Assembly (NCBI GenBank): GCA_027307115.1
Contig: DAHUXN010000060.1
Location: 38,380-102,379 of the forward strand
Origin: Acidobacteriota bacterium
GTDB taxonomy: Bacteria; Acidobacteriota; Terriglobia; Acidiferrales; UBA7541
DNA length: 64,000 nt
Direction of reading: 5' to 3'
The translations under genes were made by a program, and so were the position numbers. Under the pieces are notes generated by a model that saw nothing but the letters and a program-made list of their open reading frames with translations, had not been told where the DNA came from and ran no database searches. Each line of letters opens with the position of its first letter. Positions within the stretch are counted from its first letter, which is position 1. This document shows, piece by piece, positions 19,434 to 26,848 of this stretch.

Positions 19434-20255
19434 CTAAAGCGCAGTATAACCGCCGTCCACGAGGAGATTCTGTCCTGTGATATACGCGGAAGCATCCGAA
19501 GCAAGAAACACCACCGCGCCTTTGATGTCATTCGCGCCGGCCATTCGTCCGAGCGGCGTGCGATAATCATATTTCTCGACAAACTCTTCGGGCATCCTTG
19601 GCGAATAGAGTCCGCCCGGACTCAAACAATTGACGCGTACCCCCAGCGGTCCGAAATAAACGGCCAAATAGCGCGTCAACTGAATCATTCCCGCCTTTGC
19701 GAATCCGTAGCTCGGCGGATTCGTCATTTCATCGTGACCTGCGTAAATCCTGAAGTCGGGGCTCACGACACCATAAATCGACCCCATATTGACAATGCTG
19801 GCGCCGCCCTTCCGGGACATCACGTCGCCAAATATCCGGCACGCTCGATACAACACGGTGGAATTGCAATCCATCGCCTGCGCCCAATCGCCGACCGAAT
19901 GCTTATCCAGTGGCTCCGCTCTCACCGTCACAGCATTGTTGACGAGCACGTCGAGCTTTTCCCATCGCGATTCGATCTGCGACGCGAGGCTTTCGACCGA
20001 CTCCTCCTTCGTTAGGTCCAGCGCCAAGCCTTCGGCGTCAAAACCGTCACGTCGCAGACGCGCGGCAAACTCCTCGCATTTCGCGACTCCTCGCGAAGCA
20101 ACGATCACTGTCGCCCCCGCTTCCGCGAGGGCCGTCGAGATCTGCTGCCCATATCGTCCCGCTCCTCCCGTAACCAGCGCGACGCGCCCTTGCAGCGAGA
20201 AAAGTTCTCGAATGTGAATATTCTCCGAAACGCCTGGAACGCTTTGCGTGTTCAT
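19434..20255 (-). CDS. Short-chain dehydrogenase/reductase (PtmA-like context)
   Basis: A 273-residue classical SDR. It has TGGAGRYGQQIS (cofactor site), VNNAVTVRAEPL, the catalytic serine in VNMGSIYGVVSPD and YGFAK for the YxxxK pair, ending in the usual ASDASAYITGQNLLVDGGY. Its ATG overlaps the stop of the cytidylyltransferase gene (ATGA). An SDR directly linked to a cytidylyltransferase resembles the ptmA-ptmB arrangement of flagellar legionaminic-acid loci; that analogy is from gene order, not from sequence comparison. Substrate unknown. Confidence 0.88.
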   Translation of the reverse strand: MNTQSVPGVSENIHIRELFSLQGRVALVTGGAGRYGQQISTALAEAGATVIVASRGVAKCEEFAARLRRDGFDAEGLALDLTKEESVESLASQIESRWEKLDVLVNNAVTVRAEPLDKHSVGDWAQAMDCNSTVLYRACRIFGDVMSRKGGASIVNMGSIYGVVSPDFRIYAGHDEMTNPPSYGFAKAGMIQLTRYLAVYFGPLGVRVNCLSPGGLYSPRMPEEFVEKYDYRTPLGRMAGANDIKGAVVFLASDASAYITGQNLLVDGGYTAL

Positions 20256-21001
20256 TCGCTGAATTGCCGGTGCAAATGTGAATTGAGCCGCGGCAGCTCT
20301 GGATTCGCGTCGAGGAACGCAACGATTTCTTCCAGCTTCATATCGTCGCGCCCGCCGAAGCGCGCAAAGATTTCCTTCTGCAAGGTCACATCTTCCGGAT
20401 AATCAACCGTCAAGAAATAATCAGGCCGGAACAAACGGCATGGCACATCGATCTTGATGCACTTGAATCGCTTCGCCTGTTGACGCCCAAAAGTCATGAA
20501 GCCTTCCCGCTCGTCTTCTGATTCGAGCTCGCGATCGCAAATCTCCAGCAGCGAACGGCTCGCAATTTCCGCTCCTGTCCCATGGGGATACCCGTTCCGG
20601 TGGACATTATGAACAATCTCCGGCTCGGCACGGTCCTCGCGAAATGCGTTAATCATTTCGTCGATTCCTTCCGGATCCGTCAGGGGGTTGTCTCCCGTCA
20701 CGCGAACCAGCGCTCCCAGGCCGCGCTTCCGCGCAACGCCCAGCAACCGCGCGGTCAGATCTTTTTCCGGCCCACGCCAAACAGGAACTCCCCAAGCTCG
20801 ACACGCGTCCTCGATCGCCTGATCTTGCGGCTGGTTCGACGTTGCCACCACCAGGTCGTCGGCGCGCTTGGACAGCCGCATCCGCTCGCATAAACGGCGA
20901 AGCAGCGGTTTCCCTTCCACATCGATTAGCGCCTTTCCCGGCAGGCGACTCGACCCCAACCGCGCCTGCACTACAATTCCGATTCTCTCCACGCTACGCA
21001 C
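20252..21001 (-). CDS. SpsF-type cytidylyltransferase (CMP-sugar synthetase family)
   Basis: A 249-residue nucleotidyltransferase-fold protein with VVQARLGSSRLPGKAL at the N-terminus, DDLVVATSNQPQD, and VTGDNPLTDPE holding the metal-binding aspartate. This is the SpsF/NeuA-related family. It could activate the NeuB product as a CMP-sugar or act on a related acid. The start is GTG 21001, which overlaps the upstream DegT gene by 8 bp; a second GTG at 20992 is possible. It overlaps the following SDR by 4 bp, so DegT, SpsF and SDR form a coupled block. Confidence 0.88.
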   Translation of the reverse strand: MRSVERIGIVVQARLGSSRLPGKALIDVEGKPLLRRLCERMRLSKRADDLVVATSNQPQDQAIEDACRAWGVPVWRGPEKDLTARLLGVARKRGLGALVRVTGDNPLTDPEGIDEMINAFREDRAEPEIVHNVHRNGYPHGTGAEIASRSLLEICDRELESEDEREGFMTFGRQQAKRFKCIKIDVPCRLFRPDYFLTVDYPEDVTLQKEIFARFGGRDDMKLEEIVAFLDANPELPRLNSHLHRQFSE

Positions 21002-22268
21002 ACGCCGTCCGGCACAGCTCTTCTTTATGCTCCATCACCTTTTGAATCGCATCCGCAATGTCGTCCATGTCATCATATGTCGCCGGAAAACGCACCACGC
21101 CCGTGAGTATCAACTCCCTCTCGTGCAGCCTCTCCGCCACTGGGCACAGCCCGGCTTCATAGCTCGCGTATCCCGCGTAATGCTCATAGCCAAAGTGTCT
21201 TCTCTCCTGATAGAGCGGAGAAAGATACAGCGGCCGCATATAACCCGCGCCAAACGGAATGCCTTCCGCATTCAACGCCTTCACAAACAAATCTCGCGGA
21301 ATCTCCATCGACTTCTCGTCATACGTCAACGGATAGACGTAGTACACGTGCGTTGCGCGTGGCCGCACCGTGGGAGTTTGCAATCCCTCCAGGCCCGAGA
21401 GCTGTGCCGACAAGTAGTTCGCCAAATCTATTCGGTGCTGGTTGAGTTGCTCCAGCTTTCCAAACTGCACAATTCCCAGCGCAGCTTCCATTTCTGTCAT
21501 GCGGTAATTCCAGCCCAGCATGCTCGAGGAATAGGTCCTCTCCTTTTGTCCTTCCACGATCATCTCGCCATGATTCCTCACCATGCGCGCCATCGCGGCA
21601 ATTTCCTCGCTGTTCGTAATCAACATCCCGCCTTCGCCCGTTGTTATCGTCTTGCTCTCTGTGAACGAAAAAATTCCGCAATCCCCAAACGTCCCCACCA
21701 GCCGATCCTCGTATTTCGCGCCGGGAGCCTGCGCGCAATCTTCGATCACGCGAAGGTTATGCCGTCGTGCAACATCAAGAATGCCGTTCAAATTCGCCGG
21801 ATGCCCGAAAAGATGTACGACAATAATTGCCCGCGTCAGGGGTGTGACTGCACGTTCCACGGCCACCGGATTCAGTCCAAACACATCCTCATCAACATCG
21901 GCAAAGACGGGAATCGCGTTATGCATCAACGCGCACGTCGCGGTGGATGTGAACGTATACGGCGGCACAATCACTTCGGCTCCGGCCGGGACGCCCACCG
22001 CAACCACCGCCGCGTGCAAGGCCGCCGTGGCGGAATTAAACGTCACCGCGTGCCCTACGCCGTGGTACTCGGCGAATTGCTTCTCGAATTCCCTGATTTT
22101 TCGCCCTCCGTTGAAATACTCGCCGGGAACGGCGATGAAAGTTGACAACCTCCCGCTGTCCAGCACGTCGAGGACAGCTTTCTTCTCCGCATCTCCGATC
22201 ACGGGATGACTCGGAAACGGTTTCGTCCGCACAGGCTTTCCACCCAGTAACGCCAGCCGTTCGCTCAT
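20994..22268 (-). CDS. DegT/DnrJ/EryC1/StrS aminotransferase (PseC/LegC-like role)
   Basis: A 424-residue PLP aminotransferase. K206 in SFTESKTITTGEGGM is the expected Schiff-base lysine, and IEDCAQAPGAKYED precedes it. The length is at the long end for the family. In nonulosonate pathways a DegT enzyme (PseC, LegC) aminates the 4-keto sugar made by the 4,6-dehydratase; a PseB-type dehydratase is encoded four genes upstream, so this is the best candidate for that step. It lies 57 bp after the first Gfo/Idh gene. Confidence 0.9.
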   Translation of the reverse strand: MSERLALLGGKPVRTKPFPSHPVIGDAEKKAVLDVLDSGRLSTFIAVPGEYFNGGRKIREFEKQFAEYHGVGHAVTFNSATAALHAAVVAVGVPAGAEVIVPPYTFTSTATCALMHNAIPVFADVDEDVFGLNPVAVERAVTPLTRAIIVVHLFGHPANLNGILDVARRHNLRVIEDCAQAPGAKYEDRLVGTFGDCGIFSFTESKTITTGEGGMLITNSEEIAAMARMVRNHGEMIVEGQKERTYSSSMLGWNYRMTEMEAALGIVQFGKLEQLNQHRIDLANYLSAQLSGLEGLQTPTVRPRATHVYYVYPLTYDEKSMEIPRDLFVKALNAEGIPFGAGYMRPLYLSPLYQERRHFGYEHYAGYASYEAGLCPVAERLHERELILTGVVRFPATYDDMDDIADAIQKVMEHKEELCRTACA

Positions 22269-22325
22269 AAAATTCCTTGCAATGTCATTGTGAGTTCCTG
22301 CAGGCAGGTTTGCTTCGCAACCAGC

Positions 22326-23360
22326 TCACTTCGACGCAATATGCAGCGACGCCCCGGTTAGCGGCATTTCCACGCGGCTTCCGCACTCCAGCGCCGACTG
22401 GCTGATCCCGCAAATAACTTCGAGCGCGGCTCGCCCATCTTCGCCGCTGCTCACGGGATTTCTCCCTGTTTCCATGCAATCGAGTAAATGCGCGACACCG
22501 TTTAACATCACCTCATGCGGACGATCTGCATCAATCGGCAACGTCGATGGGAACAGCTCTCGATACCCCGAATATCGCCCACTGTCGCGAACTTCCTCGA
22601 ATTCCGCGCTGAATCCGTGCGACGTAACGCGCAAACGTCCTTTCGTCCCTAGCAAATGAATTTCAAAAATTGTATACGCTCGCGCATCGCACGCCTGGAT
22701 CGCCGCCACAGCGCCATCCGAGAATCCAAGCCAGCCGTCAATATTCGGGTCCGCATTACTGGACGACGCATTCGCGCTGATTCGCCCCTCCACCCATTTC
22801 ACGTCACCTAGATAAAATCGCAGGAGGTCAAAAAGATGCGTTCCCGTATTCGCCACTCCTGCCGTGTAGTAACAGGTGACCTGCTGCACGCGTCCCAATC
22901 CACCTTCGCGCAAAAAAGCCGCAATGCGCTGGTGAAACGGATCGAACCGCCGTTGATGGTCAATCAGCAAAACCACGTTATGCTCGGCGCACAGACGAAT
23001 CATTTCGTCCGCGGCGCTCAGGCTCTCCGCAATCGGTTTCTCGCAGAAGATGGCCTTCGCTCCGCTTTCCACCGCGGCTCGCGCAATCTCCAAATGCGTC
23101 GCGCTCAAAGTGCATATCGATACAATGTCCAGTTTTTCCGCTGCGAACATTTGCGCGAAGTCGGTATATCTTCCCGGCACGCTGAATTTTTCCCCGTAAC
23201 GTTCGAGTTTTTCCTCGTCCAGGTCGCAGAGCGCCGCCAACTCAATTCCCGTTGTTCGCGTGTAAGCTCCAGCATGCGTGCTGACGTATCCTCTTCGTGG
23301 ATCGTCATCGAATCCGCAGCCGATGCGCCCGCAGCCCACAATTCCCGCGCGGTAAGTCAC
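22326..23360 (-). CDS. Gfo/Idh/MocA-family oxidoreductase
   Basis: A 344-residue NAD(P)-dependent oxidoreductase. The Rossmann N-terminus is GIVGCGRIGCGFDDDP, and the signature lysine is in FCEKPIAESL; the C-terminal alpha/beta domain is complete. Family members oxidise or reduce a hydroxyl/keto group of sugars or sugar nucleotides. It starts with GTG 23360 in a 4-bp GTGA overlap with the acetyltransferase gene, so the two are coupled. Two Gfo/Idh genes flank the acetyltransferase, which suggests two redox steps on one aminosugar precursor. Confidence 0.9.
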   Translation of the reverse strand: MTYRAGIVGCGRIGCGFDDDPRRGYVSTHAGAYTRTTGIELAALCDLDEEKLERYGEKFSVPGRYTDFAQMFAAEKLDIVSICTLSATHLEIARAAVESGAKAIFCEKPIAESLSAADEMIRLCAEHNVVLLIDHQRRFDPFHQRIAAFLREGGLGRVQQVTCYYTAGVANTGTHLFDLLRFYLGDVKWVEGRISANASSSNADPNIDGWLGFSDGAVAAIQACDARAYTIFEIHLLGTKGRLRVTSHGFSAEFEEVRDSGRYSGYRELFPSTLPIDADRPHEVMLNGVAHLLDCMETGRNPVSSGEDGRAALEVICGISQSALECGSRVEMPLTGASLHIASK

Positions 23361-23935
23361 TTTGCCGCCTGCTCATTTATTAGCGATTCGTCGCGCAATT
23401 TTTCGTACTCGCACCGCAACACGCTCATGCGAATCGCATCGTAATAGCGAAAATTCCTATACTGCTCCTGCCGCAATATGCCTTCATGAACAAATCCGGC
23501 TTTTTCATACGCGCGAACGCCGCCGATATTTTCGCTGTTCACTCCCAACCACACTTTGTTCAGATTCAGCTTCTCGAATCCGTAATTCAGCATCAGCTTG
23601 GCGCACTCTGTTCCAATGCCCCGATTCCACACTTTCTTGTCGCCCAAAAAAATTCGGAATTCTCCCGTCCTCATCACCCACTGAATCCGGTACAGTCCCG
23701 TTGTGCCAGCGAAGGCCTCCGTCTTCGCGTCACACACCGCAAAAGTCACTTCATCCGGACTCTGTCTGTCGCGCTCCCATTGCGCGGTCAGCGCTTCCAC
23801 ATTCGTTGGCCACAGTCCCATAAACAGCAACCGCGTCACTTCGTTGTCATTCAACCAATCGGCCATCGCGGCCAAGTCCCCGCGTTCCAGACTCCTCAAG
23901 CAAACTTGTGTTCCCGTTAAGAAAGGTGTGTTCAT
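23357..23935 (-). CDS. GNAT N-acetyltransferase (RimJ/RimL-type, PseH-like role)
   Basis: A 192-residue GNAT-fold enzyme. It shows CLRSLERGDLAAMADW at the start, the acetyl-CoA loop in NRGIGTECAKLML and the C-terminal LGVNSENIGGVRAYEKAGF. The RimJ/RimL branch includes sugar-nucleotide acetyltransferases such as PseH, and the position between two sugar oxidoreductases suggests N-acetylation of an amino sugar. It has 4-bp overlaps at both ends (ATGA upstream, GTGA downstream). Confidence 0.88.
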   Translation of the reverse strand: MNTPFLTGTQVCLRSLERGDLAAMADWLNDNEVTRLLFMGLWPTNVEALTAQWERDRQSPDEVTFAVCDAKTEAFAGTTGLYRIQWVMRTGEFRIFLGDKKVWNRGIGTECAKLMLNYGFEKLNLNKVWLGVNSENIGGVRAYEKAGFVHEGILRQEQYRNFRYYDAIRMSVLRCEYEKLRDESLINEQAAK

Positions 23936-24942
23936 CGTGACTCCGCCATCGCTGCCATACGGCTCGGCGAAACTGGCAAGTTCCGTTCCATCGATGTCCG
24001 CGCATCTTTCGCAAGCTCCAGCGATTGCACCGCTGTTTTTCCGTCAACTGCGGGCGTCGCGCGACCTTCGAGACAATCCAGAAAATGCCGCATCTCACGC
24101 TTATAGATTTCGTCTATCGCGCAATAATCGCCGCCCGATTGCCGGGCGCACGTGTCACCGTCGAATTGCCGCAATGTCCGCGCAAAGAGGTCCGCCCGGA
24201 TCTGCCCGCGCGTGCCTGTGATTTCGCAATAGCGTTCCGCCGGCCGTTGCACGGAATCGAGATGAATGGAAACGATTTTCTTCGGATAGGACAACAATAT
24301 TTCCGCGACGTCTTCCACATCGATTTCCAGGTCGCTATACTTCCCTCCCGCGCAATAAATCGTCTCCGGCTCCCCGAACATCCACAGCGCAAGATCCAAC
24401 TCATGAATCGCGTCGAGAATCACCCCTCCGCCCAGATTCTTTCGCGCACCATATCCCGCGCGGTAATCCTCCCAAGGATGCCGCGATGGCAGATGCGACC
24501 CCAAGTGAAGTCGCGCGCTGACAATACGGCCGATGCTGCCCTCGGCAACCCGTTCCCGGACGGTTTGTACCAGCGGATCAAAGCGAAAGTTGTAGCCCAC
24601 TAAAAGCACTCGTTTTCTGCTCTCTACTTCTTCAAGAAATTCATCCACTCCTGCCATCGAATGTGAAATCGGCTTCTCGATGAACAAATGGCAGTCGTGT
24701 TCGAGCGCCTTCGTTGCCAATTCCAAATGCAGACTCGTCGGCGCGCAAATCAAAGCCGCATCTGGCTGCTCCTGATAGCCGTGATCCAAGGTGCGCACCC
24801 AGCGCACCTGTAACTCCCGCGCGACGCTCTCCGAGCGCTCTCGGTCGGGGTCATACAACACCAAGTCATCAACGCCCAACTCGCGCAAGTTCTGCACGTG
24901 CCGCCGTCCAATCGAGCCGCATCCAATCACCAGTATTTTCAT
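23932..24942 (-). CDS. Gfo/Idh/MocA-family oxidoreductase
   Basis: A 336-residue oxidoreductase, paralogous in family to the gene at 22326. It begins MKILVIGCGSIGRRHVQNL, carries LFIEKPISHSM and GGGVILDAIHELDLALWMFG, the last being the typical catalytic-domain motif with an Asp/His pair. It is 34 bp downstream of the PseB-type dehydratase and overlaps the acetyltransferase gene by 4 bp. It probably acts on a sugar-nucleotide intermediate of the nonulosonate-like module. Confidence 0.9.
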   Translation of the reverse strand: MKILVIGCGSIGRRHVQNLRELGVDDLVLYDPDRERSESVARELQVRWVRTLDHGYQEQPDAALICAPTSLHLELATKALEHDCHLFIEKPISHSMAGVDEFLEEVESRKRVLLVGYNFRFDPLVQTVRERVAEGSIGRIVSARLHLGSHLPSRHPWEDYRAGYGARKNLGGGVILDAIHELDLALWMFGEPETIYCAGGKYSDLEIDVEDVAEILLSYPKKIVSIHLDSVQRPAERYCEITGTRGQIRADLFARTLRQFDGDTCARQSGGDYCAIDEIYKREMRHFLDCLEGRATPAVDGKTAVQSLELAKDARTSMERNLPVSPSRMAAMAESR

Positions 24943-24976
24943 TTGTTATTTTGGAATCGCGCCGTGGATTGACACA

Positions 24977-26041
24977 TCACCGCGCCGCTGCAACGGCCCG
25001 CAGCAAATTCCCGTTTTGCCCCGCTTCGGAATATCCGTCCAGCCGCAGACCGGCGATGATCGATTGCATTTCGGCCCGCGTGAGCCACTGCGAATTCGTA
25101 TCGCTGCTGTAGCGAAAGCCGTCCTCGCATGGTTTTCCAGCCCGCCAATTCTTCGAGTCCCACCATTGAAAATCCGGCTGAATTACGTAGAAATCCGGCA
25201 GCTCAACCGTGTGTCGCGCGTCATCGCGCGGAACCATGATTTCATGCAGCTTCTCTCCGGGACGTATCCCGATCACGTTGAAGCGGCAGGCCGGCGCGAT
25301 CACTTCCGCCAAATCGCAAATCCTCATGCTTGGAATTTTCGGAACAAAAATTTCGCCGCCATGCATTTGCTCCAAACACTGCGCCACAAATCGCGCGCCC
25401 TGCTCCAGGGTGATCCAGAAACGCGTCATCCTCCGGTCCGTGATCGTCAACACGCCACCTTTTCGCTGCTCCCAGAAAAACGGAATCACGCTTCCCCGGC
25501 TGCCTGCCACGTTTCCGTATCGCACCACGCTCATTCGCGTTTTTCGCGCGCCCGAATACGCATTTCCGGCAACGAACAGCTTGTCCGAGCACAGCTTCGA
25601 CGCCCCATATAAATTTATCGGATTCGCCGCTTTGTCCGTGCTTAAGGCGATCACCTTTTCAACGCCGCAATCGATTGCCGCATCGATCACGTTTGCCGCT
25701 CCGATCACATTTGTCTTGATCGCCTCGAATGGATTGTATTCCGCCGTTGGCACCTGCTTCATCGCCGCCGCATGCACCACGATGTCCACGCCATGAAACG
25801 CGCGATACAACCGCTCCTTGTCGCGCACATCGCCGATGAAGTACCGGAGGTTCGGCGCATCAAATCCATCCGCGCGCATGGTGTACTGCTTCATTTCATC
25901 GCGGCTGAATACAATCAGCTTCTTCGGCTGAAATTCGGCCAGCATCAATGACGCAAACTCCCTCCCGAAACTCCCCGTACCTCCCGTGACCAGCACGGTT
26001 TTCTTCGACCAGTTCATCGCCTTCATCATGAGTTCGTGCAT
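24977..26041 (-). CDS. pseB: PseB-type UDP-N-acetylglucosamine 4,6-dehydratase
   Basis: A 354-residue extended SDR of the short FlaA1/PseB class, which converts UDP-GlcNAc to a 4-keto-6-deoxy sugar with C5 inversion. Visible: VLVTGGTGSFGREF, VVHAAAMKQVPTAEYNPFEA, and ALSTDKAANPINLYGASK with the YxxxK catalytic pair. Homologues usually begin with MNW just before the Rossmann motif, which corresponds to ATG 26017 here; ATG 26041, reported, overlaps the antiterminator stop as TGATG, and a GTG at 26044 is also in frame. It supplies the first step of the nonulosonate-like pathway of this locus. Confidence 0.92.
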   Translation of the reverse strand: MHELMMKAMNWSKKTVLVTGGTGSFGREFASLMLAEFQPKKLIVFSRDEMKQYTMRADGFDAPNLRYFIGDVRDKERLYRAFHGVDIVVHAAAMKQVPTAEYNPFEAIKTNVIGAANVIDAAIDCGVEKVIALSTDKAANPINLYGASKLCSDKLFVAGNAYSGARKTRMSVVRYGNVAGSRGSVIPFFWEQRKGGVLTITDRRMTRFWITLEQGARFVAQCLEQMHGGEIFVPKIPSMRICDLAEVIAPACRFNVIGIRPGEKLHEIMVPRDDARHTVELPDFYVIQPDFQWWDSKNWRAGKPCEDGFRYSSDTNSQWLTRAEMQSIIAGLRLDGYSEAGQNGNLLRAVAAAR

Positions 26042-26661
26042 CACAGGCCCGGCCGCCCCGCGGCTCTCAATTCCACTGGATGATTCTTCTGCGCTCCTTC
26101 CACCGTGCCCAGTGGCCGGATGTCCGCAGCGTCCACGTCCACCACGATCGACCGCATAATCAGGTTTATCGACAGAATCAGCCGAAAATTGCTTTTCTTG
26201 CGCATCAGAATGCCTTCCATCCCCGCCAGTGGGCCGTTGATGATTCGGACCCGCCGTCCCGCCGTCAAATAAGGATGCGGCTGCGCATTTAGTTCTCCGC
26301 TAAGTCCGTTCCGCAGCATTTCAATTTGTTCGGCAGGAAGCGGCGCGGCGTAATCGCCGAATCCCACCAACCTCGCGACTCCCGGCACTTCCAGCACTCG
26401 AAGCCTCTCGCGCAGCGGAAGGTGGACGAAGATGTAACTCGGGAAAAGAGGCAGTGCGAGCAGCATCCGCCGGTCTTTCCACCGATGGACCGTCTGATAT
26501 AACGGCAAGAAATGTTGCACGCCCTTCCCCTCAAAATGGGCCGCAACCCGTTTTTCGTGATTCGCGCTCGTATATACGGCGTACCAGCACGGCTCTTGAT
26601 AGGCAGCCGCCAGTTCGGAACTCCTTTGTGCCGAATGAAACCGCATTGTCGCTGTCGCCAT
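26041..26661 (-). CDS. UpxY/RfaH-type NusG-like transcription antiterminator
   Basis: A 206-residue specialised NusG paralogue. The NGN domain is clear (WYAVYTSANHEKRVAAHF, LPLFPSYIFVHLPL, VPGVARLVGFG), followed by a KOW-like segment (GRRVRIINGPLAGMEGILM). Such proteins bind paused RNA polymerase and suppress termination in long polysaccharide operons. Start chosen at ATG 26661, nine bases after AAAGAGGA; the frame extends to 26715 without a comparable site. Its place between wzc and the first sugar-nucleotide gene, with about 25 kb of same-strand genes following, fits a role in reading through the locus. Confidence 0.9.
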   Translation of the reverse strand: MATATMRFHSAQRSSELAAAYQEPCWYAVYTSANHEKRVAAHFEGKGVQHFLPLYQTVHRWKDRRMLLALPLFPSYIFVHLPLRERLRVLEVPGVARLVGFGDYAAPLPAEQIEMLRNGLSGELNAQPHPYLTAGRRVRIINGPLAGMEGILMRKKSNFRLILSINLIMRSIVVDVDAADIRPLGTVEGAQKNHPVELRAAGRPGL

Positions 26662-26767
26662 CGGTTGAATTCCTCTTTCTTCCATTGCCGGGACGCAGCT
26701 CCGCCCCGCGACCAACAGGTCGTTTTCTAATTAACTGGATTTATATCTGGTGCTTGCAGCTACTACT

Positions 26768-26785
26768 CCAGGCCCGAACGCCTGG
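26768..26785 (-). promoter_or_regulatory. Hairpin in the leader of the antiterminator gene
   Basis: CCAGGC and GCCTGG form a perfect 6-bp stem around a 6-base loop in the 187-bp gap (26662-26848) between the tyrosine kinase stop and the chosen antiterminator start. There is no U-run on the minus strand after it, so it is not a standard terminator. It could be a pause or attenuation element that the NusG-like protein recognises; this is speculation from position. Confidence 0.3.
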
Positions 26786-26848
26786 CCCACCCTCTCAGGA
26801 GGAAACCGTTCAAGCTTGCCGAGTAATCCCAAAATTTGTCTCGCTCGC

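Noticed and set aside
20868..22145. 425-codon plus-strand frame
   Set aside because: It is antisense to the DegT and SpsF genes, with histidine/arginine-rich composition and no family match.
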